From JBDHWG01 sp046328525 (GTDB taxonomy: Bacteria > Chloroflexota > Anaerolineae > Epilineales > JAHCIE01), in NCBI GenBank assembly GCA_046328525.1, contig JAXLWK010000003.1:1364001-1428000 (forward strand): a DNA stretch of 64,000 bases. Reading direction: 5' to 3'. This document shows positions 44,668-53,075 of the stretch, piece by piece. Below the pieces are notes generated by a model. That model saw nothing but the letters and a program-made list of their open reading frames with translations. It had not been told where the DNA came from and made no database searches. The first letter of the stretch is position 1, and the number at the start of each line of letters is the position of its first letter. The position numbers were made by a program, and so were the translations under genes.

Positions 44668-45047
44668 CGATTCCCTCTCTGACGGGGCTCGGTCATCCTC
44701 AGTCCCTGGACATGGACGTTGACGCGGGCGACTGGAATCCCCAACGACTTCTCGACGCGGTACTTGACGTTGCGCATGATGTTCAATGCCACCTCGGAGA
44801 TGCGCGTTCCGTACTGGATGATCACGTACAGATCAATGGTGAATTGATCGTTGACGTGCTGCACCCGGACGCCACGGTGCAGGTCTCGGTTGAGCAGCTC
44901 TGCGATCCCGCCGCGCAGATCGGGCGAGGCCATGCCGACAACGCCGTAGCAGCTCACCACGGCCGCGCTGGCGAGGTGAGCGACGGCCGTCGGCGAAATC
45001 TCGATGCGGCCGAGAGGAGTCTTGCTCAAGGAAGTTTCATCAGTCAT
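44664..45047 (-). CDS. Asp23/Gls24 family protein (YloU-like)
   Basis: 127 residues from the ATG at 45047. Family features: GRIEISPTAVAHLASAAVVS, CYGVVGMASPDLRGGIAELL and DLYVIIQYGTRISEVALNIM. Soluble, no signal. Members are linked to envelope stress and, in the yloU-yloV arrangement seen here, to fatty-acid metabolism; the molecular role is unclear. The gene is divergent from rpmB over a spacer of 68 nt. Confidence 0.88.
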   Translation of the reverse strand: MTDETSLSKTPLGRIEISPTAVAHLASAAVVSCYGVVGMASPDLRGGIAELLNRDLHRGVRVQHVNDQFTIDLYVIIQYGTRISEVALNIMRNVKYRVEKSLGIPVARVNVHVQGLRMTEPRQRGNR

Positions 45048-45064
45048 CTCTATCTCGCTTAGAT

Positions 45065-45093
45065 TTGCCTCACAGCGGTCGAAGCGGTATACT
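45065..45093 (+). promoter_or_regulatory. rpmB promoter
   Basis: TTGCCT (45065-45070), 17-nt spacer, TATACT (45088-45093). The start near 45100 gives a short leader holding the AGGAGG ribosome binding site. Confidence 0.65.
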
Positions 45094-45115
45094 TTGGCTT
45101 CGTGCAGGAGGTCAT

Positions 45116-45304
45116 ATGGCAAAATGCGAAGTCTGCGGCAAGGGCGTGCAGCACGGCCACAATGTGAGCTTCTCGAAGCGCCGCACCAATCGAATCTGGA
45201 AGGCGAATGTTCGCTCCGCAACGGTCACCGTTGAGGGAGAGGCCAAGCGCGTGAAGGTATGCACCCAGTGTCTCAAAACGCTGAGCAAGACTGCTAAGGT
45301 GTAG
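45116..45304 (+). CDS. rpmB: 50S ribosomal protein L28, zinc-binding form
   Basis: 62 residues from the ATG at 45116, with AGGAGG 5 nt upstream. The sequence MAKCEVCGKGVQHGHNVSFS and the following basic stretch are typical of bL28. Two CxxC pairs (CEVC and CTQC) mark the zinc-binding paralogue type. It is monocistronic with its own promoter and terminator. Confidence 0.96.
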   Translation: MAKCEVCGKGVQHGHNVSFSKRRTNRIWKANVRSATVTVEGEAKRVKVCTQCLKTLSKTAKV

Positions 45305-45327
45305 CGGGGCGCTCGCTGTTGCGCCAG

Positions 45328-45359
45328 AACGCCGGCCCATTCGGGTCGGCGTTTTGCTT
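45328..45359 (+). terminator. Rho-independent terminator of rpmB
   Basis: AACGCCGGCC (45328-45337) pairs with GGTCGGCGTT (45344-45353) with one G-T pair and a 6-nt loop, followed by TTTTGCTTT. Confidence 0.85.
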
Positions 45360-45600
45360 TGGACCACGCGATCGGTTGGCTTGCTCAACGGGCCGCCGCT
45401 GGATGCGCAAATATACACCCGTCGGCGCGCCGAACGCAAATTCGGGCGACGATTCGCCACATCGGCATGCGGCGTCTGGCTCATAGGAAATCCCCACTGC
45501 TTCCAGAGACTTCCTCTATCCACAATCATAGCATAGCTCCACGCATCGCCTGTCCAGAAACTTATGTTATGACAGAAGCCGGATGCGGTAGCTGTAGCGG
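45360..45600. other. Spacer between rpmB and ilvD stop, no gene seen
   Basis: Frames are open by chance in this GC-rich stretch, but none has a ribosome binding site or a recognisable protein. There is no evident terminator for ilvD other than weak dyads. Confidence 0.5.
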
Positions 45601-47283
45601 TTAGTCGGTGACGGCGCCGACGCTGGCGCTGGACACGAGCTTCGCGTACTTCGCCAGGACGCCCGTCGTGTAGCGCGGCGCGGGTGGCTGCCACGCCGCG
45701 CGGCGCTGCGCCAGCTCCTCGTCGGAGATGTTGAGCTGGAGCAGGCGGTTGTCGGCGTCAATCGTGACCGAGTCGCCCTCCTGCACCAGCGCAATCCCGC
45801 CGCCCACGGCAGCTTCGGGGGCGACATGGCCGACGACCATGCCATACGTGCCGCCGGAGAAGCGCCCGTCCGTGATCAGGCCGACCGAGTCGCCCAGGCC
45901 GGCGCCGATGATGGCCGATGTGGGGGCGAGCATCTCGCGCATGCCGGGACCGCCCTTCGGACCTTCGTAACGGATGATGAGCACGTCGCCGGGCTTGATC
46001 TGGTTGGCGAGGATCGCCTGGAGGCAGATTTCCTCAGAGTCAAAGACGCGCGCCGGGCCGGTGATGCTGTGGTGCTTGATGCCCGTGATCTTGGCGACGC
46101 AGCCCTCGGTCGCCAGGTTGCCGCGCAGGATTGCCAGGTGGCCCTCGGCGTAGACCGGGTCGTCCCAGGCGTGGACGACGTCCTGGCCGGCCGGCGGCGC
46201 GTCGGGCGCGTCGGCGAGGTTCTCGGCGACCGTCTTGCCTGTAATCGTGATGCAATCGCCGTGAAGGAGGCCGTGGGTGAGCAGCATCTTCATGACCAGG
46301 GGGATGCCGCCGACCTGGTGCAGGTCCGTGGCGACGTACTTACCGGAGGGCTTGAGATCGCACAGGACGGGCGTTCGGGCGCGGATCGCCTCAAAGTCGT
46401 CAATCGTCAGATCAACCCCCGCGGCATGGGCGATGGCGAGGAGGTGCAGCACGGCGTTGGTCGAGCCGCCGACGGCCATGACGACGGTGATGGCATTCTC
46501 GAACGCCCGGCGCGTCATGATGTCGCGGGGCAAAAGCTGGCTGCGGACGGCCTCGACAAGCACGCGGGCCGACTCGGCGGCGCTCAGCGTCTTCTCCTCA
46601 TCCTCAGCGGCCATCGTCGAGGAATACGGCAGGCTCATGCCTATCGCCTCGATGGCGGACGACATGGTGTTGGCCGTGTACATGCCGCCGCACGAGCCGG
46701 GGCCGGGGCAGGCGTGGCGCTCGACTTCCATCAACTCCTCGCGGGCGATGCGGTTCGCGCTATACTGCCCCACCGCCTCGAAGGCGCTGACGATGGTGAG
46801 GGCGCGGCCCTCGTACCAGCCGGGCTTGATAGTCCCGCCATAGACAAAGATGGCCGGGATATTGAGACGCGCCAGGCCGATCATCGCGCCGGGCATGTTT
46901 TTGTCGCAGCCACCAATCGCCAGGATGCCGTCCATGCTCTGGCCGCGGCACACCGTCTCAATCGAGTCGGCGATGACCTCGCGGGAGACGAGGGAGAGCT
47001 TCATGCCTTCGGTGCCCATCGAGATGCCGTCGCTCACCGTGATCGTGCCGAACGTCTGCGGCATGGCCCCGGACTCGTAGAGGGCGTCCACGGCGCTCTG
47101 GGCCAGAAGGTTGAGGCCGACGTTGCACGGCGTGATGTTGCTGTAGCCGTTGGCGACGCCGACGATGGGCTTGTTGAAGTCCTCGTCGCTGAAGCCGACG
47201 GCGCGCAGCATCGCGCGGTTGGGCGAGCGCTCCACGCCCTGGGTCACAAGTCGGCTGCGACGATTGAGGCCGTTACCACTCAT
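45601..47283 (-). CDS. ilvD: Dihydroxy-acid dehydratase
   Basis: 560 residues from the ATG at 47283, preceded by AGGAGA. It dehydrates 2,3-dihydroxy-3-methyl acids in valine, leucine and isoleucine synthesis. The Fe-S cysteines are in NITPCNVGLN, IGGCDKNMPGAMIGLAR and GPGSCGGMYTANTMSS. The C-terminal motif DGRFSGGTYGMVVGHVAPEA is present. It stands alone on the minus strand, divergent from the sigma factor gene. Confidence 0.97.
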   Translation of the reverse strand: MSGNGLNRRSRLVTQGVERSPNRAMLRAVGFSDEDFNKPIVGVANGYSNITPCNVGLNLLAQSAVDALYESGAMPQTFGTITVSDGISMGTEGMKLSLVSREVIADSIETVCRGQSMDGILAIGGCDKNMPGAMIGLARLNIPAIFVYGGTIKPGWYEGRALTIVSAFEAVGQYSANRIAREELMEVERHACPGPGSCGGMYTANTMSSAIEAIGMSLPYSSTMAAEDEEKTLSAAESARVLVEAVRSQLLPRDIMTRRAFENAITVVMAVGGSTNAVLHLLAIAHAAGVDLTIDDFEAIRARTPVLCDLKPSGKYVATDLHQVGGIPLVMKMLLTHGLLHGDCITITGKTVAENLADAPDAPPAGQDVVHAWDDPVYAEGHLAILRGNLATEGCVAKITGIKHHSITGPARVFDSEEICLQAILANQIKPGDVLIIRYEGPKGGPGMREMLAPTSAIIGAGLGDSVGLITDGRFSGGTYGMVVGHVAPEAAVGGGIALVQEGDSVTIDADNRLLQLNISDEELAQRRAAWQPPAPRYTTGVLAKYAKLVSSASVGAVTD

Positions 47284-47392
47284 AGGGATTCTCCTAGCGT
47301 TGTGCCTGGTCTTGGGTGTCTTCATTTTAATGCGGGCCGGGGATTATGCAAGTTTGGCGCACCCCATTCTTTCGCCTTTGGGCGGTGCGCGG

Positions 47393-47398
47393 TATAAT
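47393..47398 (+). promoter_or_regulatory. TATAAT -10 box of the ECF sigma factor gene
   Basis: A perfect TATAAT lies 31 nt before the GTG start. No clear -35 is present at 16-18 nt, so a strong consensus promoter cannot be claimed. Confidence 0.45.
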
Positions 47399-47429
47399 TC
47401 GGCGTGGGACAGAGAGGAGACGCCCCGCT

Positions 47430-48026
47430 GTGGATGAGACCAGCCTGATCCGCCAGGCCCAGAAAGGCGACGTCCGCGCGTTCAACGTCCTTGTGCGCGC
47501 GCACCAGACGACGGTCTACAACGTCGCCTATCGCGTATTGGGCGATGGCGACACCGCTGCCGATGTCGCCCAGGAGACGTTCGTCCACGCCTACAAAGCG
47601 CTCGCCGACTTCAAAGGCGGCTCCTTCCGCGCCTGGCTCGTCCGCATTGCCACGAACGCCTGCTACGACCAGCTCCGCTACGACAAGCGCCGTCCCGCGA
47701 CCTCCCTTGAAGACATGTCGCCGGAACCCGATAGCGGGGATCCCGGCCCACCGCTGCCCGACCCAGGCGAGGGGCCGGAGGATTACGTGCTGCGGCAGGA
47801 GCTAGGGCACGCCGTGGCCCGTGGGCTGGAGACGCTGCCCGCCGAGCAGCGCATCACCCTCGTGCTGTCTGACATTCAGGGCTTCTCCTACGAGGAGATA
47901 GCCAACGCGACCGGCGTCGAGCTGGGTACGGTGAAGTCGCGCCTGAGCCGCGCTCGCGCTCGGATGCGCGACTTCCTCCTTAGCCAGCAGGAACTTTTGC
48001 CTGCCACGTATCGTCTAGGAAGCTAG
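47430..48026 (+). CDS. ECF-type RNA polymerase sigma factor
   Basis: 198 residues from the GTG at 47430 (AGAGGAGA upstream). Region 2: FNVLVRAHQTTVYNVAYRVL, AADVAQETFVHAYKAL and FRAWLVRIATNACYDQLRYD. Region 4: LETLPAEQRITLVLSDIQGF and SYEEIANATGVELGTVKSRL. No sigma region 3, as expected for ECF. It is followed by a membrane anti-sigma-like gene, and the pair would control an envelope or stress regulon. Confidence 0.93.
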   Translation: MDETSLIRQAQKGDVRAFNVLVRAHQTTVYNVAYRVLGDGDTAADVAQETFVHAYKALADFKGGSFRAWLVRIATNACYDQLRYDKRRPATSLEDMSPEPDSGDPGPPLPDPGEGPEDYVLRQELGHAVARGLETLPAEQRITLVLSDIQGFSYEEIANATGVELGTVKSRLSRARARMRDFLLSQQELLPATYRLGS

Positions 48027-48096
48027 GGCATCCGAAGATGTGGAGCCGACCGCCGCGTCCACCGTCCTGGTTGCCCCTGGGAGTGGGGATTGTTGA

Positions 48097-48972
48097 ATGG
48101 ATCGTCTAGAGCGGCAGCCCGTTGATGTCGAGGCCCTCTCGGCCTACCTCGACGGCGAGCTAAGCGAGACCGAGCGCGCCGCCGTCGAGGCCCGGCTCGC
48201 CGCCGACCCGGCCTGGCAGGCCGAGCTGGCGAGCCTGCGCTGGAGCGTGAGCCTCGTCCGCGACACGCCCGATGCGCCGCTGCCGCGCTCGTTCGAGCTG
48301 CCCGTGCCGGCCGCCATGCCCAAGATCGAGGAGGAGGCCGCCGACTCGGCGCGCCGCACGTGGTCGTGGCTCTACGGGGCGCTTCGGGTGAGCGCCGGCG
48401 TCGCCGCCGTTCTCCTGGTGCTAGTGATCGCCGCCGACGCCTACCAGGGTTTCCGGCCGGCGCGGCCCGCGCCCGCCGCTCTGTCGTCCGCCCCGGCGGC
48501 CCCGCGCAGCGCCGCCGACAGCGCCCAGGCCCCCGCGCCCGCCGCGGCCCCGGCGTCTGCGCCTGAGGCGGCGAAGGCGACGAGTGGCGGCGTCTCGGCG
48601 TTCGGCGCCACCGCGCCGACACCGGCGGCGAAGGCCGCCGCGGCGCCTGCGGCGAAGGCGGCGCCGCCCATCGGAACGGTCGCAGTTGGAGCCGCAGCCG
48701 CGCAATCCGTCGGGCCACCGGCCGCCACAGCGCCACCGGCGGCAAAGGCGGCAGGCGCTGGCGCCGCAGCCGCGACACCCGAGGCTGCCGCGCGGTCGGT
48801 ATCCCCCTACCCGGCGCCGCCGCCGAGCGCCGTCGAGACCATCCCCGTCATGGCGGTGACGCTACCCCCAGAACCCGCGCCGGCCTTCCCCTGGCGCGCC
48901 GTCGAGATCGCGCTTGCCACGCTCGCCCTCGCCCTCATCGCCGCCGCCCTCCTGATGCGCCAACGAACATAA
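48097..48972 (+). CDS. Anti-sigma factor-like membrane protein without the zinc motif
   Basis: 291 residues. The N-terminus (residues 12-48: EALSAYLDGELSETERAAVE then ARLAADPAWQAELASL) matches the anti-sigma zinc-finger fold in layout, but the expected His and Cys ligands are replaced by other residues. A membrane segment lies at about 96-114, then a long Ala/Pro-rich stretch, and a second hydrophobic segment near 266-287. It lies 70 nt after the sigma gene. It probably holds that sigma factor at the membrane. Confidence 0.78.
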   Translation: MDRLERQPVDVEALSAYLDGELSETERAAVEARLAADPAWQAELASLRWSVSLVRDTPDAPLPRSFELPVPAAMPKIEEEAADSARRTWSWLYGALRVSAGVAAVLLVLVIAADAYQGFRPARPAPAALSSAPAAPRSAADSAQAPAPAAAPASAPEAAKATSGGVSAFGATAPTPAAKAAAAPAAKAAPPIGTVAVGAAAAQSVGPPAATAPPAAKAAGAGAAAATPEAAARSVSPYPAPPPSAVETIPVMAVTLPPEPAPAFPWRAVEIALATLALALIAAALLMRQRT

Positions 48973-48973
48973 A

Positions 48974-49008
48974 AAGACCTGGCAGGTCTCTCGAACCCGC
49001 CAGGTCTT
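48974..49008. terminator. Bidirectional terminator between convergent genes
   Basis: AAGACCTGGC (48974-48983) pairs with GCCAGGTCTT (48999-49008). On the minus strand the stem is followed by TTTTT-like sequence (TTTTTATG), on the plus strand by TCTCGATT. It ends the anti-sigma gene and, more strongly, the ABC ATPase gene. Confidence 0.8.
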
Positions 49009-49030
49009 CTCGATTGTGGTGCGGCAGCGT

Positions 49031-50134
49031 CTACGTGTAGATCGCCTTCTCCGTCTTGGGGTCGAACAGCTTCATCGTCTCCATGTTGAAGACGGCGTCG
49101 AACTGGTCGCCGGTCTTGACGCGGACGCGCGGGTCAACGCGGGCGACGAAGGACTTCTGCCCCGAGGCGAGGTAGAGGTAGATCTCGCTCCCCATCATTT
49201 CCGTCACTTCCACGTTGGCCAGCACCGGCGCGGCGACGATGTTCGCCGGCTCGAAGCCCCGGGCGTGGATGTCCTCAGGGCGCATGCCGAAGACGACTTC
49301 CTTGCCGAGGTAGGGCTGGATTTCCGCCGCGTGGTTTTCGGGCACGCGAACGCGGAACGTCCCACAGTCAATGTACATCTCCTGCGGCGCGCCGGTGACG
49401 GTGGCGTCGAAGAAGTTCATGGCCGGGCTGCCGATGAAGCCGGCCACGAAGATGTTGGCCGGGTGATCGTACAGAGTCTGCGGCGTATCGAGCTGCTGCA
49501 AGATGCCGTCGCGCATGACCGCGATGCGGTCGGCCATCGTCATCGCCTCCACCTGGTCGTGGGTGACGTAGATGAAGGTCGTCTTGAGGCGCTGGTGCAG
49601 CTTGCTGATGTCGGCGCGAGTCTGGACGCGCAGCTTGGCGTCCAGGTTCGACAGCGGCTCGTCGAAGAGGAAAACCGCTGGCTCACGGACGATTGCGCGC
49701 CCGACGGCGACGCGCTGGCGCTGACCGCCGGAGAGCTGCTTGGGCTTGCGCTCGAGGAGCTTCTGCAGGCCGAGCACGTCGGCCGCCTCCTGCACGCGCC
49801 TGTCAATCTCGGTCTTCGGGGTCTTGCGGAGCTTGAGGCCGAACGCCATGTTGTCGTAGACGCTCATGTGGGGATACAGAGCGTAGGACTGGAACACCAT
49901 GGCGATGTCCCGGTCCTTGGGTGGCACGTCGTTGACGATCCGGTCGCCAATCTTGACCGTGCCATCGCTGATCTCCTCCAGCCCTGCCAACATTCGCAGA
50001 GCCGTGGACTTCCCGCAGCCCGATGGCCCGACCAACACCAGGAACTCGCCGTCCTTGATGTCGAAGCTCAGGTCATTGACCGCGGTCACTTCTGAGTACC
50101 GCTTGAAGACGTGGTCAAAGGTCACGTTTGCCAT
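49031..50134 (-). CDS. Sugar-import ABC ATPase (UgpC/MsmK type), orphan
   Basis: 367 residues. Walker A VGPSGCGKSTALRMLAG, signature QLSGGQRQRVAVGRAIV, Walker B VFLFDEPLSNLDAKLRVQT, H-loop FIYVTHDQVEAM. The C-terminal TOBE/MalK-like domain (VVFGMRPEDIHARGFEP) is present. No permease or binding protein lies next to it. MsmK-type ATPases often serve several importers, so a shared role is likely. GGAGG precedes the ATG. Confidence 0.92.
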   Translation of the reverse strand: MANVTFDHVFKRYSEVTAVNDLSFDIKDGEFLVLVGPSGCGKSTALRMLAGLEEISDGTVKIGDRIVNDVPPKDRDIAMVFQSYALYPHMSVYDNMAFGLKLRKTPKTEIDRRVQEAADVLGLQKLLERKPKQLSGGQRQRVAVGRAIVREPAVFLFDEPLSNLDAKLRVQTRADISKLHQRLKTTFIYVTHDQVEAMTMADRIAVMRDGILQQLDTPQTLYDHPANIFVAGFIGSPAMNFFDATVTGAPQEMYIDCGTFRVRVPENHAAEIQPYLGKEVVFGMRPEDIHARGFEPANIVAAPVLANVEVTEMMGSEIYLYLASGQKSFVARVDPRVRVKTGDQFDAVFNMETMKLFDPKTEKAIYT

Positions 50135-50173
50135 GCGACTTTTCCTCCATTTCTACGCATGTATAGTGACCAG

Positions 50174-50202
50174 AGGATAGCACAGCGGCCCATGCGAGTC
50201 AA
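50174..50202 (-). promoter_or_regulatory. Promoter of the orphan ABC ATPase gene
   Basis: On the minus strand TTGACT (50202-50197), 17-nt spacer, TATCCT (50179-50174). The predicted leader is about 33 nt. Confidence 0.55.
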
Positions 50203-50239
50203 GCGGGCGGCGCGAATCCGCCGCAGGCGGCGTTTGGGG

Positions 50240-50245
50240 TATAAT
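50240..50245 (+). promoter_or_regulatory. TATAAT -10 box of polA
   Basis: A perfect TATAAT lies 46 nt before the polA ATG, after a GC-rich dyad (CCGCC-GCA-GGCGG). No good -35 is seen. Confidence 0.45.
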
Positions 50246-50291
50246 TAGCGGCAGACGCAAAATGCAGCAGGATGCCTGAAACGAGAGTGTT

Positions 50292-53072
50292 ATGTCCGAC
50301 GAGTCGACTCGACGCCCGCGGCTGATCCTGATTGACGGCCACGCCCTGGCCTACCGCGCCTTTCACGCGCTCAGCGAATCCCAGCTCGCCACCTCGACCG
50401 GCGAGCTGACCGGCGGCATCTTCGGCTTCATGCAGATGCTGCTCGTGGTGCTGCGCGAGCACACGCCGGACTATATCACGGTCACGTGGGACGCCGGCCT
50501 CTCCGGCCGCCGCGAGGAGTTCGCGGAGTACAAGACCAACCGCGTCGCCATGCCGTCGGACCTGGGCCGCCAGATAGGCCGCATCCGCGAGGTGCTGGAC
50601 GCCTTTCGCATCAAGTCCGTAGAGCTTGGGGGCTACGAAGCCGACGATCTCATCGGCACTCTGGCCCTGCGCGCCAGCGAGGACGGCTTCGAGACCATCA
50701 TCGTCACCGGCGACAGCGACACCTTCCAGCTCGTCGGTCCCCACGTGAGTGTGCTGACGACGCGCGGCCGATTCAGCGAGACCATCATCTACGACGAGGC
50801 GGCGCTTCAGGCGCGTTTCGCCCTCGCGCCCGCCCAGCTCATAGACTTCAAGGCCCTCAAGGGGGACACGTCGGACAACGTACCTGGCGTGCCGGGCGTC
50901 GGCGACAAGACGGCGACGACGCTCCTCCAGAAGTACCATACCATCGAAGGCATCCTGGCCCACCTGGGCGAGGTGAAGCCGCCGAAGGTGCGCGAGAACA
51001 TCGAGCGCGAGCGCGAGCAGCTCCTCGTCAACAAGAAGCTCATCACCATCCAGTGCGACGTGCCGCTGGATGTGGCGTGGGACGACCTGCGCTACGTTCA
51101 GTACGACCAGGAGCGCGTGACGGAGCTGTTCCGGGAGCTAGAGTTTCGCTCGCTCCTGGCGCGTCTCCCCGATCGCGCCGCCGCGCCCGCCCACGGAACG
51201 CAGCCGGGCCTATTCGAGACGGGCGGCGCGTCGGGCAACGAGCCACCCGCGACCGGCGACTACACCCTGGTGAGCACGCCGCAAGCGCTGCGGGAACTAG
51301 GCCAGCGGCTCAAGAGCGCAGCGGCCATCTCCTTCGACACCGAGACGACGAGCACCGACGCGATGCGCGCCGAGCTTGTCGGCCTGGCCCTGTCCACCGA
51401 GGAAGGCACGGGGGCGTACATTCCGATCTACCACCACGGCGCCGACACCATTGACATCGGCGACGTCATCGCGGCGCTCGGCCCGGCGCTCGCCGACCCG
51501 GCGATTCCCAAGATCGCCCACAACGCCAACTATGACCTGATGGTGCTGTGGAATCACGGCGCGGACGTGCAGGGCGAGCTGTTCGACACGATGATCGCCG
51601 CGTGGCTGCTGGATCCGGGCCGCCAGGCCTATGGCCTGAAGGACATGGCCTGGAACCGCCTCGGCGTCGAGATGACCAACATCGAGGAGCTTATCGGCAA
51701 AGGCAAGGAGCAGATCACGATGGCCGAGGTTCACCCCGAGCGGGTGACGGCCTACGCCGGCGCCGACGTGGACATGACCCTGCGTCTCGCCCATATGCAG
51801 GAGAAGGAGCTGCACGACAAGGCGCTGTGGGACCTGTTCCGCAACGTCGAGATGCCCCTGACGCCGATCCTGACGCGCATGGAGCAAGCGGGCATTCTGC
51901 TCGACGCGGACTACTTGATGGAGCTGTCGCGGGAGTTTCACCTGCGCCTGCAAGCCCTCGAAGCCGAAATCTACGACCTGGCCGGCTACCCGTTCAACAT
52001 CGGCTCGACGAAGCAGCTCGCCTCCATCCTTTTCGACCAGCTCGGCCTGCCGCCCCAAAAGCGCACCTCGACCGGCTACTCGACGGACATCTCCGTCCTG
52101 GAAGCCCTGCGCGGCCAGCACCCGATCATTGACAAGCTCGTCGAGCACCGCCAACTTGCCAAGCTGAAGTCCACCTACATTGACGCCCTGCCGCTGCTCG
52201 TCCACCCGCGCACCGGCCGCGTCCACACCGACTTCAATCAGAACGGCTCGGCGACCGGCCGCATCTCCAGCAGCAACCCGAACCTCCAGAATATTCCGAT
52301 CCGCACCGAGGAGGGGCGGCGCATCCGCCGCGCCTTCATCGCCCCGCCCGGCCACGTCCTGTTGACGGCGGACTACTCCCAGATCGAGTTGCGCATCCTG
52401 GCGGCCATGTCGCAGGAGCCGACACTGCTGGAGTCGTTCGAGCGCGGCGAGGACATCCACGCCCGTACGGCGGCGCTCCTGTTCAACATCCCGATTGACC
52501 AGGTCACGTCGGCGCAGCGGCGCATCGCCAAGACGACCAACTTCGGCATCATCTACGGCATCTCCGGCTTCGGCCTGGCCGCCCGCACCGACCTGACCAA
52601 CGAAGAGGCGCGCGACTTCATCCAGAACTACTTCGCCAAGCTGCCCCAGGTCGCCGCCTTGCAGGAGGAGTTCAAGAAGACCGCTCGCCGCGAAGGCTAT
52701 GTCAGCACGCTCCTGGGGCGGCGGCGCTACTTCCCGGCGCTCAAGAGTGGCGCGCGCATCACTCTCGCCGAGCGGCAGCGCCTCGAACGCGAGGCCATCA
52801 ACGCGCCGGTGCAGGGGACGGCGGCGGACATTGTGAAGATCGCCATGATCCGGCTGGACACGGCGCTGCACGAGCACAGGCTCGCCGGGCGCATGCTGCT
52901 CCAGGTGCACGATGAGCTGGTGCTGGAAGTCCCGAAGGCGGAGCTAGACGAGACTGTGGCGGTGGTGTGCGACGCGATGGAAAATGCGTTCGCGCTCCAG
53001 GTGGCGTTGAAGGTGGACGTCGCGGTGGGTGAGAACTGGTCCGAGGTCGAGGACATTCGCTCCGGAGGCTAA
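50292..53072 (+). CDS. polA: DNA polymerase I
   Basis: 926 residues. The 5' nuclease domain (LILIDGHALAYRAFHALSES, YEADDLIGTLAL, GDKTATTLLQKYHTIEG) is followed by a 3'-5' exonuclease domain with all three motifs (FDTETTSTD, AHNANYDLMVL, YAGADVDMTLRL). The polymerase domain has motif A DYSQIELRILAAM, motif B RRIAKTTNFGIIYGISGFG and motif C VHDELVLEVP. The intact Asp/Glu in the exonuclease motifs predict proofreading, which many Gram-positive and thermophilic PolA proteins have lost. It repairs DNA and matures Okazaki fragments. corA follows after 3 nt. Confidence 0.98.
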   Translation: MSDESTRRPRLILIDGHALAYRAFHALSESQLATSTGELTGGIFGFMQMLLVVLREHTPDYITVTWDAGLSGRREEFAEYKTNRVAMPSDLGRQIGRIREVLDAFRIKSVELGGYEADDLIGTLALRASEDGFETIIVTGDSDTFQLVGPHVSVLTTRGRFSETIIYDEAALQARFALAPAQLIDFKALKGDTSDNVPGVPGVGDKTATTLLQKYHTIEGILAHLGEVKPPKVRENIEREREQLLVNKKLITIQCDVPLDVAWDDLRYVQYDQERVTELFRELEFRSLLARLPDRAAAPAHGTQPGLFETGGASGNEPPATGDYTLVSTPQALRELGQRLKSAAAISFDTETTSTDAMRAELVGLALSTEEGTGAYIPIYHHGADTIDIGDVIAALGPALADPAIPKIAHNANYDLMVLWNHGADVQGELFDTMIAAWLLDPGRQAYGLKDMAWNRLGVEMTNIEELIGKGKEQITMAEVHPERVTAYAGADVDMTLRLAHMQEKELHDKALWDLFRNVEMPLTPILTRMEQAGILLDADYLMELSREFHLRLQALEAEIYDLAGYPFNIGSTKQLASILFDQLGLPPQKRTSTGYSTDISVLEALRGQHPIIDKLVEHRQLAKLKSTYIDALPLLVHPRTGRVHTDFNQNGSATGRISSSNPNLQNIPIRTEEGRRIRRAFIAPPGHVLLTADYSQIELRILAAMSQEPTLLESFERGEDIHARTAALLFNIPIDQVTSAQRRIAKTTNFGIIYGISGFGLAARTDLTNEEARDFIQNYFAKLPQVAALQEEFKKTARREGYVSTLLGRRRYFPALKSGARITLAERQRLEREAINAPVQGTAADIVKIAMIRLDTALHEHRLAGRMLLQVHDELVLEVPKAELDETVAVVCDAMENAFALQVALKVDVAVGENWSEVEDIRSGG

Positions 53073-53075
53073 GCC

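Noticed and set aside
45360..45600. Possible small proteins between rpmB and ilvD
   Set aside because: Several short frames of 60-80 codons exist on both strands, none with a ribosome binding site or recognisable sequence.
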